This document shows positions 52,273-60,700 of a DNA stretch of 64,000 bases, one piece after another. A program made the position numbers and the translations under genes. The stretch is taken from positions 248,001 through 312,000 of the forward strand of contig OZ252018.1 in assembly GCA_965247535.1 (NCBI GenBank). Direction: 5' to 3'. The stretch's first letter is position 1; each line of letters opens with the position of its first letter. The DNA comes from JAPPHY01 sp965247535 (lineage in GTDB: Bacteria; Chloroflexota; Dehalococcoidia; Lucifugimonadales; UBA2985). The notes beneath the pieces were generated by a model. That model made no database searches and had not been told where the DNA came from. It saw only the letters and a program-made list of their open reading frames with translations.

Positions 52273-53283
52273 CTAGCCCTCCGGCCAGCCGTCCGGAATT
52301 CTGTTCTCCGCCAGTGCCTCGCTGATGGCGGCGTCCGCGTCGCTGGTGACCCAGGTGCTCCAGATGCCGGGGTTCTGCTTCAGCCACCAGAGGGCGGTGT
52401 CGTTGATGCTGGCGTCTTCGTTTTCAAATCGCCATACCCCAACTTCCAGGTAGCGCTCGATGTTCATGTCCCAAGCCCGCAGCATGTCGACTACTTCAGG
52501 GGCTCTATCTATGAGATCCTGACGCACCGCTACAATTATGTTGGCGGGGCCGTAGCCGCAGGCTTTGGTTGTGGCCCAGCATTCCTCGCTGTACGGAGGC
52601 TCTTCCAGCCGGACTAGGCCAAGCTCTACGGTGGGATCGTTGGAGCCCCACTGGTAGCCAAGCCAGGGCTCCCGCTTCTCATAAGCGCCGTACAGGTCGG
52701 CGTTGGCCGCCGCGCCGTCCCCGGGGTTCAGAACGTGCACGTGGTCGGACAGCCCGTACGATTCGATCTGCTGGGCGTTGACCTCCTCGCACGCCCAGCC
52801 GATGATGCAGGACACTAGGCGCGCCTTGCCGCCCGTCTCCGCAGTTGCGAACAGCTCCTTGAACCGGTCCTCCTTGAGGTCCTCGATGCTGTCCAAGTCG
52901 GGGTACTGCTCCTGGAGATAGGCCGGGATGACGAAGGCAGACTGCCAGTCTTCCCCCAGGCTCTCCCCTATGGGAACCACCTCACCGTTGTCCACTGCCT
53001 CCGTCCATGCTTCTTCCTGGTTGGGGAGCCAGATCTCCATTGTCACATGGGTGTCGCCGTTGCGAAGGCCTTGGAGTAAGGGAAGCGTGGCACCAAATAC
53101 GACCTCCGTTGTATAGCCGTAGCCCTCCTCCACGATGTACTGCGCGATCCTGTTCTGAAACTGGGCGCTGGTCCAGTTGAGATCACTGAAGATGATGGGA
53201 TCCTTTTCTTCTGCACATGCCAGCGTGGCCAGTCCGACCAGCAACGCCGCCATCAGTGCAAACACCCTTGTTTTGGTTCTCAT
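52273..53283 (-). CDS. Glycine betaine/proline ABC transporter substrate-binding protein
   Basis: The 336-residue protein has a lipoprotein-type signal (VGLATLAC, Cys near residue 23) and the OpuAC fold: LNWTSAQFQNRIAQYIVEE, GATLPLLQGLRNGDTHVTME, IWLPNQEEAW and LGYQWGSNDP. It would capture compatible solutes such as glycine betaine outside the membrane. ATG 53283 follows GGAGGTGAG. It is transcribed divergently from the ATPase and permease genes, which lie 287 bases away on the other strand. Confidence 0.92.
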   Translation of the reverse strand: MRTKTRVFALMAALLVGLATLACAEEKDPIIFSDLNWTSAQFQNRIAQYIVEEGYGYTTEVVFGATLPLLQGLRNGDTHVTMEIWLPNQEEAWTEAVDNGEVVPIGESLGEDWQSAFVIPAYLQEQYPDLDSIEDLKEDRFKELFATAETGGKARLVSCIIGWACEEVNAQQIESYGLSDHVHVLNPGDGAAANADLYGAYEKREPWLGYQWGSNDPTVELGLVRLEEPPYSEECWATTKACGYGPANIIVAVRQDLIDRAPEVVDMLRAWDMNIERYLEVGVWRFENEDASINDTALWWLKQNPGIWSTWVTSDADAAISEALAENRIPDGWPEG

Positions 53284-53570
53284 TGCTGCTCACCTCCACT
53301 CGTTCAACATTCGTGCCGCGTCCAGGGCAACTGGTGTGCCCATGTTACCACCGATGTGGACTCGATTCTAGTCGAAATCCTTATCCGGCAGTGTGCTGTT
53401 CAAACGGAATGTGATGCTCAGTGGGTCGCCTGGAAGTGAAAAATGCCCGACCGTGAATTAGTGAGGGACGGACTGTTCCTGGATAGGCGGACTCGTACAT
53501 TAAGAAAGGTGACTTGTGGTACAACTATAGGGTAATGCGCGACTCGGCCGGGTGGGAGAGGATGGCAGAC

Positions 53571-54764
53571 ATGAGCTCGGAGAGGGCACTGATTGAGGTC
53601 GAAGCCCTGTGGAAGGTGTTTGGCGACAGGCCGGGCAGGGTCTTCCAGTCGGAGTATGAGTCGACGAGCCGCGCCGAGATTCAGGAGGCGCTGGGCTTGG
53701 TGGTGGCCCTGAGAGACGTCTCGTTCCGGGTTCTTGCCGGTAACATATTCGTCGTGATGGGCCTGTCCGGCAGCGGCAAGTCTACGCTTGTGCGCTGCCT
53801 CATCCGGCTCATTGAGGCTACGAGCGGGCAGATCCGCTTTGACGGCGAAGACATCCGCAAGTTCTCGCCCAAGGAGCTTATGCAGTTCCGCCGGACCAAG
53901 GTCGCCATGGTATTCCAGCACTACTCCCTGCTTCCCCACAGGAACGTCGTGGACAACGTGGCGTACGGCCTGAAGATCCGGGGCGTTGACAAGGAGGCAA
54001 GGTACAAGTCGGCTGAGGAGGCCATTGAGGTTGTGGGGCTGGGGGGCTGGGAGAACTACTTTCCGCGTGAGATGAGCGGCGGGATGCAGCAGCGCGTCGG
54101 GTTGGCGAGGGCCCTGGTGATGAACTCCGAGGTAATCCTCATGGACGAGCCCTTCAGCGGTCTCGATCCCCTGATACGAAGGGAGATGCAGGACCAGCTT
54201 ATCACCCTGCAGTCGAACCTTAAGAAGACGATTGTGTTCATCACTCACGACCTCAACGAAGCTCTCAAGCTGGGCGACCGCATCGCGATAATGCGGGACG
54301 GGGAGATCATTCAAGAGGGTTCGCCCGAGGATATCGTGATGCGGCCGACCGACGACTACGTTATCGAGTTTGTGCGTGACGTGTCCAGGGCAAAGATCAT
54401 CAGGGCCAAGGCGATCATGCGAGAGCCTGACGTGGTGGCGTACGAGAGGCAGAACCCGCGCGTCGCACTGCACGCCATGCTGAATCACGGCATCGATTCG
54501 GTGTTCCTGATAGCACGGGACTTTACGCTGCGGGGGATACTCACCCGACAGCTGGCAAACGAAATGGTGTCGGAGCGAAGGGAGTCGTTGGAGGGCGCAC
54601 AGGTCGTCGAGCCGGTTACAACCGACCCGGAAGACCATATCGAGGACATTGTACCGAAGTCTGCCCAGTCCGAGTATCCGATCGCGGTCGTGGGCGAGAA
54701 CGGGAGCCTCCTTGGGGAGGTTCCCAGGAGCGTATTGCTGGCGAGCATTTCCGAAAACGGTTAG
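53571..54764 (+). CDS. proV: Glycine betaine/proline ABC transporter ATP-binding protein
   Basis: The protein has Walker A MGLSGSGKSTLVRCL, signature MSGGMQQRVGLARAL, Walker B VILMDEPFSGLDP and the switch FITHDLNEALKLGD. C-terminal CBS-like repeats (about residues 275-390, with ALHAMLNHGIDSVFLIA) sense ionic strength in OpuA/ProV proteins. I place the start at ATG 53571, nine bases after GGGAGAGG; ATG 53562, ATG 53535 and TTG 53514 are in-frame alternatives. It is followed ten bases later by the permease. Confidence 0.94.
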   Translation: MSSERALIEVEALWKVFGDRPGRVFQSEYESTSRAEIQEALGLVVALRDVSFRVLAGNIFVVMGLSGSGKSTLVRCLIRLIEATSGQIRFDGEDIRKFSPKELMQFRRTKVAMVFQHYSLLPHRNVVDNVAYGLKIRGVDKEARYKSAEEAIEVVGLGGWENYFPREMSGGMQQRVGLARALVMNSEVILMDEPFSGLDPLIRREMQDQLITLQSNLKKTIVFITHDLNEALKLGDRIAIMRDGEIIQEGSPEDIVMRPTDDYVIEFVRDVSRAKIIRAKAIMREPDVVAYERQNPRVALHAMLNHGIDSVFLIARDFTLRGILTRQLANEMVSERRESLEGAQVVEPVTTDPEDHIEDIVPKSAQSEYPIAVVGENGSLLGEVPRSVLLASISENG

Positions 54765-54774
54765 GAGTTCTGAC

Positions 54775-55827
54775 ATGGCACAAGAACAGAGTGTTGAGTC
54801 CCGCGGTGTCGAGACACAGACGGCGCAATCGGGGTGGCGCATTCGCTCGCTGGTCTACAGCTGGGGGATAGGGCTGGCGGCGGTGGTGGCAATACTCGCG
54901 GCCAGTCTCCTGGTCTGGGGCTCTGAGATGGACTTTCCAACCACCGTGTCCAGCAGGACCATCGGGGACGTAGTCCTCGACAGGTCGCTCAAGGACGTCA
55001 CCGCGGGCGCCATCGATGACTCCGTGGACTGGATTACGCTGAAGGGCGCCTGGCTGTTCGACGGACTGAGCACAGGGGTTACGTACGCGTTGATAAACAT
55101 CGAAGCGGTCCTGAAGTGGACGCCCTGGCCCGCCGTCGTGGCCGGCCTGGCCCTAGTTTCCTTTGCCGTGGGCCGTTGGGGCCTCACGGCCTTCACGGCG
55201 CTGGCCCTGCTCTTCGTCGGGTTCATGGGGCTCTGGGAGAACATGATGGACACTGTGGCGCTGATGGCGGTTGCGGTGATCGTTGCGGTAGCAATCGGGC
55301 TGCCGCTCGGCATCCTGGCCGCGCGCAACCGTACTGCGGACTACCTCCTGCGCCCCATCTTGGACGGGATGCAGACCATGCCCAGCTTCGTCTACCTGCT
55401 GCCCGGAATCCTGTTCTTCGGGCTGGGCAAGCCGGCAGGAATCTTCGCCACCATCATATACGCGGTCCCGCCCGTGATAAGGCTCACGAACCTGGGAATA
55501 CGCCAGGTGGCCGCCGAGACCGTGGAGGCTTCCCGCTCATTCGGCGCGTCACCGTGGCAGCTACTGACCACCGTGCAAATACCCATGGCGCTGCCTACGA
55601 TTATGGCCGGCATCAACCAGACCACCATGATGGCCCTGGCAATGGTCACAATCGCCAGCATGGTGGCCGCGGGCGGACTTGGGGACGACGTGCTGCGGGC
55701 GCTGCAGAAGAACCAGTCGGGCAACGGGGCAATCGCCGGCCTGGCAATCGTGTTCCTGGCCATCATCATAGACCGCCTGACGCAGTCCGTTGCCGCCAGC
55801 AGGCAGGATAGGATGAGCGTAGGCTAG
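54775..55827 (+). CDS. proW: Glycine betaine/proline ABC transporter permease
   Basis: The 350-residue membrane protein has a ProW/OpuAB plan: an N-terminal helix and extracytoplasmic stretch, then a BPD_transp_1 domain (about residues 165-345) with LPLGILAARNRTADYLLRPI, DGMQTMPSFVYLLPGILFFG and the EAA loop VEASRSFGASPWQLLTTVQI. Start ATG 54775 follows TAGGAG, ten bases after the ATPase stop. With the ATPase and the divergent binding protein it completes an osmoprotectant importer. Confidence 0.95.
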   Translation: MAQEQSVESRGVETQTAQSGWRIRSLVYSWGIGLAAVVAILAASLLVWGSEMDFPTTVSSRTIGDVVLDRSLKDVTAGAIDDSVDWITLKGAWLFDGLSTGVTYALINIEAVLKWTPWPAVVAGLALVSFAVGRWGLTAFTALALLFVGFMGLWENMMDTVALMAVAVIVAVAIGLPLGILAARNRTADYLLRPILDGMQTMPSFVYLLPGILFFGLGKPAGIFATIIYAVPPVIRLTNLGIRQVAAETVEASRSFGASPWQLLTTVQIPMALPTIMAGINQTTMMALAMVTIASMVAAGGLGDDVLRALQKNQSGNGAIAGLAIVFLAIIIDRLTQSVAASRQDRMSVG

Positions 55828-55888
55828 CTGCGCGGCGGAGACCTGCGCGGCCGCTCCTTTTCCCGCTTGCCGCAACGGGCACGCTTCC

Positions 55889-55917
55889 TTGCCTGCCGAA
55901 TTGAGGCTTGCTATACT
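55889..55917 (+). promoter_or_regulatory. Probable promoter of gatB-secG
   Basis: TTGCCT (-35), 17 bp, TATACT (-10), identical hexamers and spacing to the promoter at 47792. The -10 ends 35 bases before the gatB ATG. Confidence 0.7.
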
Positions 55918-55952
55918 AGCGCCTACCCGCTAGCGAAGGGCCTCGAACGGAC

Positions 55953-57443
55953 ATGGTCAACGGAACAAAGTACGAGACGGTTATTGGTCTGGAGGTGCAC
56001 GCACAGCTCCTCACCCGGAGCAAGATGTTCTGCGCCTGCCCTGCAGAGTACGTGCAGGGCGCGCCCAACACCGTGGTCTGCCCGGTCTGCCTGGCGCTGC
56101 CCGGCGTGCTCCCCGTCATCAACCGTCGCGCGGTGGAGTGCGTCATCATGACCGGCCTCGCGCTCAACGCTTCCATCGCCGGGACAACCCAGTTTCATCG
56201 CAAGAACTATCCGTACCCGGACCTGATGAAGGGCTACCAGATCTCCCAGTACGACGAGCCCATCGCCTCCGGCGGCTGGCTGACCATAGACGTGGACGGG
56301 GAACGGAAGCGCATCGGGATCGACCGGGTACACTTGGAGGAGGACGTGGCCAAGCTGCAGCACCGGCAGGACGCCAGCGGCGAAAGCTACAGTCTCGTCG
56401 ACGTGAATCGCTCGGGCATACCGCTCATGGAAACCGTCAGCGAGCCGGACATGCACTCGCCGGAGGAGGCGCGGCAGTACCTCATGAACCTGCGCGCCAT
56501 CCTCCAGTACCTGGGCGTGTGCACGGGCAACATGGAGGACGGCAGCTTCCGGTGCGACGCCAACGTGAGCATTCGCCCCGCGGGCAGCACTGAGCTGTTC
56601 ACCCGCACCGAGATCAAGAACATGAACAGCCTTCGCGCAGTCTTTCGCGCCCTCGAATACGAGGTGGAGCGGCAGACGAGAGTGGTTGAAGAGGGCGGTC
56701 GCGTGGTGCAGGAGACCCGCGGCTGGGTGGAGGAGCGTGGCGTGACCATGTCGCAGCGCACCAAGGAGTTTGCCCACGACTACCGCTACTTCCCAGAGCC
56801 GGACCTGCCGCCCCTTTCGGTCAGCCGGGAGTGGGTGGAGGACATTAGCGAGCGCCTGCCGGAACTGCCGGGCGCCCGCCGCGACCGGTTCGTGAGCGAG
56901 TACGGCCTGTCCGCCTACGATGCGGGCCTGCTTACCGCCGCAAAGAACACGGCGGACTACTTCGAGGAGAGCCTGCGCGCGGGCGACTCGAAGCCGGACT
57001 CCCTGCCCGCCAAGGCCAAGGCGATCGCCAACTGGATAATGGGCGACATGGCCGGCCTGCTCAACGCCTCCGGCCTCGAGCTGGAGGAGTCCAGGATCGG
57101 CCCGCACGCCTTGCGCAACTTCACAGACCTGATAGACTCGGGCGTGATCAGCGGCCCGGCGGCCAAGGCAGTGTTCGAGGAGATGTTCAGGTCGGGACGC
57201 GCCGCGATGGACATCGCCGAGGAGCAGGGACTTACGCAGCTGAACGACGACGCACAGCTGATAGAGGCCGTGGACCTGGTGATTCGCAGCAACTCGCAGG
57301 CTGTGGAAGACTACCTTGGAGGCAAGGAGACCGCGATCAAGTTCCTCCTGGGCCAGGTGATGAAGGAGACGCGGGGCAGGGCCAACCCCGCATCTGTGAC
57401 CAGACTCCTGGAGGAGAACCTTAAGGCCGGAGCTGAGGCATAG
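55953..57443 (+). CDS. gatB: Aspartyl/glutamyl-tRNA amidotransferase subunit B
   Basis: The 496-residue protein has the GatB core: ETVIGLEVHAQLLTRSKMFC, CPVCLALPGVLPVINRRAVE, RKNYPYPDLMKGYQISQYD, DVNRSGIPLMETVSEPDM and DYRYFPEPDLPPL, then the helical YqeY tail (about 350-496). GatB phosphorylates and transfers ammonia to Glu-tRNA(Gln) or Asp-tRNA(Asn) within the GatCAB complex. gatA and gatC are not in the window. Its last base is shared with the secG GTG start. Confidence 0.97.
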   Translation: MVNGTKYETVIGLEVHAQLLTRSKMFCACPAEYVQGAPNTVVCPVCLALPGVLPVINRRAVECVIMTGLALNASIAGTTQFHRKNYPYPDLMKGYQISQYDEPIASGGWLTIDVDGERKRIGIDRVHLEEDVAKLQHRQDASGESYSLVDVNRSGIPLMETVSEPDMHSPEEARQYLMNLRAILQYLGVCTGNMEDGSFRCDANVSIRPAGSTELFTRTEIKNMNSLRAVFRALEYEVERQTRVVEEGGRVVQETRGWVEERGVTMSQRTKEFAHDYRYFPEPDLPPLSVSREWVEDISERLPELPGARRDRFVSEYGLSAYDAGLLTAAKNTADYFEESLRAGDSKPDSLPAKAKAIANWIMGDMAGLLNASGLELEESRIGPHALRNFTDLIDSGVISGPAAKAVFEEMFRSGRAAMDIAEEQGLTQLNDDAQLIEAVDLVIRSNSQAVEDYLGGKETAIKFLLGQVMKETRGRANPASVTRLLEENLKAGAEA

Positions 57444-57670
57444 TGGACGCATTCTTCCAAATCGCAACTATACTGGTTTCCATCCTGCTGGTGGGCATCA
57501 TCCTGATCCAGGTCAGGGGTCAGGGCTCGGGATTCTTCGGCACGGCGCAGGCATCGTTCCGTACGCGCCGCGGCGTTGAGAAGACGCTGTTCCAGCTCAC
57601 CATTACGCTGGCCGTCGTGTTCACGCTGCTGGCGATTCTCAGCGCCGTGCGGCCCCCGTTCATTTTCTGA
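57443..57670 (+). CDS. secG: Preprotein translocase subunit SecG
   Basis: The 75-residue protein has two transmembrane helices separated by the typical SecG loop: ILVSILLVGIILIQVRGQG, then GFFGTAQASFRTRRGVEKTL, then a second helix. SecG aids SecYE-mediated export. GTG 57443 overlaps the gatB stop by one base, so translation is probably coupled. Confidence 0.92.
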   Translation: MDAFFQIATILVSILLVGIILIQVRGQGSGFFGTAQASFRTRRGVEKTLFQLTITLAVVFTLLAILSAVRPPFIF

Positions 57671-57699
57671 GCGCCGGCGGCCGCTCGAGAGGCCTCCCC

Positions 57700-58520
57700 G
57701 TGATCACCCTCCTCACCGACTTGGGAACGCGCGACTCCTACGTCGCGGAGATGAAGTCGGTCATCCTCCGGCTGAACCCGCGAGCCACAATTGTCGACGT
57801 CACGCACGAGGTGGCGCCGCAAGCCGTGGCGGAGGGGGCGGTGGCGCTTGGCCGTGCGCTCAGGATATTCGCCGCGGATACGGTGCACGTAGGAGTGGTG
57901 GACCCGGGCGTGGGCACGGACCGCCGCGCGATACTCATGGTCACGCCGGACGGCCGCTTCCTGGCGCCGGACAACGGCCTGCTCACCTACGCGCTGAGGG
58001 AGGCGCCGGAGTACGAGGAGGCCATAGCCGGCGCCGAATTCCTGCAGACCGCGGCGATGCCCGTACCTGCCGGTGCGCCGCCTACCGGCTCTCCAACGAG
58101 GCGCTGTGGCGCAAGCCGGTTAGCGACACGTTCCACGGGCGGGACGTGTTCGCGCCAGTGGCGGCGCACCTGTCGCTCGGTCTGCCGCCGCAGGATGTGG
58201 GCGAACCCATAGGGTCGTTGACGTGCCTCAGCGTCCCGCACCCGTGCCGGCGCGGCGATGAGATCGCAGGGCACGTTGTGCACGTTGACAGGTTCGGCAA
58301 CCTGGTGACGACGATCGACGCCGCGGCCATTGACGGGCGAGACGTGGAGGTGGTGGTTGGCGGCAGCCGAATCCGTGGGGTCAGCCGCTCCTACGCGGAG
58401 GGCGGCGAGCTTCTGGCGATCATTGGCAGCGCGGGCTGCCTGGAGATCGCGGCGCGGAACGGAAGCGCGGCCCAGGCGCTGGGCGCGGGAGTGGGGGAGC
58501 CGGTCGTAGTGAAGCAGTAG
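57700..58520 (+). pseudogene. SAM-hydroxide adenosyltransferase (DUF62), interrupted by one frameshift
   Basis: From GTG 57700 the protein begins ITLLTDLGTRDSYVAEMKSV, with VDVTHEVAPQAVAEGAVAL and HVGVVDPGVGTDRRAILM. Near 58072-58074 the reading must slip: the expected AAYRLSNEALWRKPVSDTFH, then GRDVFAPVAAHL and VHVDRFGNLVTTID, continues in another frame to TAG 58520. A single missing base restores one protein of about 273 residues, the normal family length. The family hydrolyses SAM to adenosine and methionine. One shift could be a sequencing error, so the gene may be intact. Confidence 0.85.
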
Positions 58521-58531
58521 CTGCCTTTCGG

Positions 58532-58625
58532 CCCGCTCACACTGAGCTTGTCGAAGGGCGTGAGCGGGCGGCGGATGCGCAGCGCGTCCCCGCTCATTTG
58601 GTTCGACAGGCTCACCATGAGCGGG
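58532..58625. repeat. Two dispersed palindromic repeats (copies 6 and 7)
   Basis: Copies at 58532-58568 and 58590-58625 are in opposite orientation and have arms CCCGCTCA/TGAGCGGG and CCGCTCA/TGAGCGG. They lie between the convergent ends of the SAM-hydroxide adenosyltransferase and YbjQ genes, the same setting as copies 2-5. Confidence 0.85.
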
Positions 58626-58642
58626 CCATGGGAGGAGCGCAG

Positions 58643-58978
58643 TCAGTCCGCCGGTGCGGACGCATCTGCCAGCACGACGGCCGTGCCATAGACCAGTATC
58701 TCGGAAGCGCCGCCCATGATGGCCGAAGTCATGAACCTCACGCCCACAATGGCATTGGCGCCCATGGCCTCCGCCTCTTGCGTCATCCTGCCCACCGCCA
58801 CCTGTCGGGACTCGGAGAGCAGCCGGCTATACTCCGAGATTTCGCCGCCCACGATGTTGCGCAGAGCGGCGATGATGTCACGCCCAATGTGTCTTGCCCG
58901 GACGGTGTTCCCTCTCACCAGACCCAGCACCCGTTCGATGCTCTCGCCCTTGATCTCGTCGCTGGTCACCAGAATCAT
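58643..58978 (-). CDS. YbjQ/UPF0145 family protein
   Basis: The 111-residue protein has the YbjQ pattern: VTSDEIKGESIERVLGLVRG, ARHIGRDIIAALRNIVGGEI, SRQVAVGRMTQEAEAMGAN and AIVGVRF. The family forms ring-like pentamers; a heavy-metal-binding role has been suggested but not shown. ATG 58978 overlaps the upstream stop codon (ATGA), so it is translationally coupled to the small membrane protein gene. Confidence 0.92.
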   Translation of the reverse strand: MILVTSDEIKGESIERVLGLVRGNTVRARHIGRDIIAALRNIVGGEISEYSRLLSESRQVAVGRMTQEAEAMGANAIVGVRFMTSAIMGGASEILVYGTAVVLADASAPAD

Positions 58979-59211
58979 CAGTCAACCTCCTCGAACCTCT
59001 CGGTCCTGCTCGTGCGAACCCTGTCAACGACCACGTAGAGCATGAGTATCGCAAAGCCGATTGCGATGGCGGTAACAGCCAACCTGATGATCAGCGGTAC
59101 GTCATCCGCCCTGATCAGGGCCGGGAAGAAGTTGTAGGCGCTAAACCCCACAAGTACCAGTGCGCCGCTGATTATCAGGAAGGTCGCAAGCTTCTGAACC
59201 AGTGAACCCAT
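58978..59211 (-). CDS. Small two-helix membrane protein
   Basis: The 77-residue protein has two transmembrane helices (ATFLIISGALVLVGFSAYNF and a second near LAVTAIAIGFAILMLYVVV) and a charged C-terminal tail (RVRTSRTERFEEVD). No family recognised. It lies nine bases after the GlcD-like gene and its stop overlaps the ybjQ start, so it is part of the minus-strand operon. Confidence 0.7.
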   Translation of the reverse strand: MGSLVQKLATFLIISGALVLVGFSAYNFFPALIRADDVPLIIRLAVTAIAIGFAILMLYVVVDRVRTSRTERFEEVD

Positions 59212-59220
59212 GTGTGCCTC

Positions 59221-60675
59221 CTACAGCCCCAGTCTTCCTGGGTTCATTATGCCACACGGGTCCAGGGCGCGCTTGAGTTCCCGGAGCGTGTGCATTGCGT
59301 CGCCGAGCTCGCGGCCCATGAGGTGGCTCAGCCTCGTGCCGACGCCGTGCACGTACTCCATCGAGCCGCCCATGTCCTGCGCCAGGGACAGCACCTCGTC
59401 GACGGCCTCGTTGAGTCCGCCGCCAACTCCGTTCTCCTCCAGCCCAACGTCCACCAGCACCACGGAGAACAGCTCAGGCTGAGTCCACAGCGCGTACTCG
59501 CGTACCTGCAGGCCGGCGCGCTCAGCGATCTGCTGGCAGCGGCGTCTATACTCGGGCACGCACGAGGCGGGAATGGCGACGTGCGGGTAGGCGCTGGTGC
59601 GGGGCCACCCCCTGCTTTCGGGGCGCACCTGCAGGGGCGCGTCCAGGAATCGTTCCTTATAGCGGTAGGCAGAATCGTGACGCCTGGCCCAGTATTCGAG
59701 CGAGGGCTCCGGGCCTATGTCGCTGCCGCGGCAGGCGCTGCATATGCGAGCGGCGCGGGTGCACTGCGCCTCCACCTCCTCGGCGTACCCCTCGAACACC
59801 ATGTAGAGCCAGACCTTGAACGGTGTAGCGCGGCCGGGCGCGCCGGCCCGCGAGTCGTCCGGCTCCTCGGTCAGGTCCACCAGCGCCGGCCGGAGGCCTA
59901 TTGCGAACATCTCCAGCATGGCGTTGTACCCGTCCTCGAACGTCGGAAAATCGTAGGCACGGAACTCGCGCGCCTCCGGCTCGCGGAACACCCTGAGGGT
60001 GGCTTCCGTAATGAGGCCGAAGACCCCCTCCGCGCCGATGAACAGGTGACGGAGGGCCGGTCCTGCCGAGGTCTTGGGCACGGCACGAGTGCGTATGGTG
60101 TCGCCGGTTGGCAGTACCACCTCCAGTCCGAGCACCTGCTCGCCCATCGAGCCGTATCTTGCGGCGCGATAGCCGACGCCGTTGGTGGAGATGGCGCCGC
60201 CGATTGTGGCAATCGGCACCGAGTACGGATCGTGCCCTACAAAGAGTCCGTCGCGGGCCAGCGCGGCGTTCAGGTCGCCCAGCACCACGCCCGCCTCCGC
60301 GGTGGCCGTCCTGCCTTGAATGTCCACGTTCAGGATGCGGTTCATGCGGCACATGTCAACGGCAACGCCGCCATGCAGGGGCGTGATGGCGCCGGCGACT
60401 CCCGTGCCGCCTCCGAAGGGCACCAGGGGAAATCCCTCTTGGTTGGCCAGCTTCACAAGCTCCGCTACCTGTGCAGTAGAGTCTGGCCGCGCTACTGCGA
60501 AGACTCGCGGCGTCTCCGGGTCCGGAGCGCCGCCTCGCCACCGGCCGAGAGCGTCCGTGGAGTAGTACCCCAGCGAGCGTTCGTCCAGGAGCACGTTCTC
60601 AGGCCCAACGATTCCGCCGATGGCCTCAACCATCGACGGACGGGCGGGCGCGGCGTCTTGATGAGGAACGCTCAT
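59221..60675 (-). CDS. FAD-linked oxidase, glycolate oxidase GlcD / D-lactate dehydrogenase-like
   Basis: The 484-residue protein has an N-terminal PCMH-type FAD domain (about 40-220) with FPLVPFGGGTGVAGAITPLH and PIATIGGAISTNGVGYRAAR, and a C-terminal FAD-oxidase domain ending GIMNPGRLGL. It would oxidise a 2-hydroxy acid such as glycolate or D-lactate. No GlcE or GlcF partner is adjacent. I place the start at ATG 60675, 25 bases after the cysS stop; ATG 60735 would overlap cysS by 35 bases and has an AGAGGA site, so it remains possible. Confidence 0.9.
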   Translation of the reverse strand: MSVPHQDAAPARPSMVEAIGGIVGPENVLLDERSLGYYSTDALGRWRGGAPDPETPRVFAVARPDSTAQVAELVKLANQEGFPLVPFGGGTGVAGAITPLHGGVAVDMCRMNRILNVDIQGRTATAEAGVVLGDLNAALARDGLFVGHDPYSVPIATIGGAISTNGVGYRAARYGSMGEQVLGLEVVLPTGDTIRTRAVPKTSAGPALRHLFIGAEGVFGLITEATLRVFREPEAREFRAYDFPTFEDGYNAMLEMFAIGLRPALVDLTEEPDDSRAGAPGRATPFKVWLYMVFEGYAEEVEAQCTRAARICSACRGSDIGPEPSLEYWARRHDSAYRYKERFLDAPLQVRPESRGWPRTSAYPHVAIPASCVPEYRRRCQQIAERAGLQVREYALWTQPELFSVVLVDVGLEENGVGGGLNEAVDEVLSLAQDMGGSMEYVHGVGTRLSHLMGRELGDAMHTLRELKRALDPCGIMNPGRLGL

Positions 60676-60700
60676 GACTGACCGGCCGTGTGAGAGCGGG

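Noticed and set aside
53418..54842. Long open frame on the minus strand opposite the betaine ATPase gene
   Set aside because: It mirrors proV, has no domain, and proV has all ABC motifs; long antisense frames are common in high-GC DNA.
55923..57467. 514-codon minus-strand frame opposite gatB
   Set aside because: GatB motifs are unmistakable on the plus strand; the antisense product is low-complexity Arg/His/Leu-rich.
59212..60681. 489-codon plus-strand frame opposite the GlcD-like oxidase
   Set aside because: The minus strand encodes a full FAD-linked oxidase; the plus frame is composition-driven.
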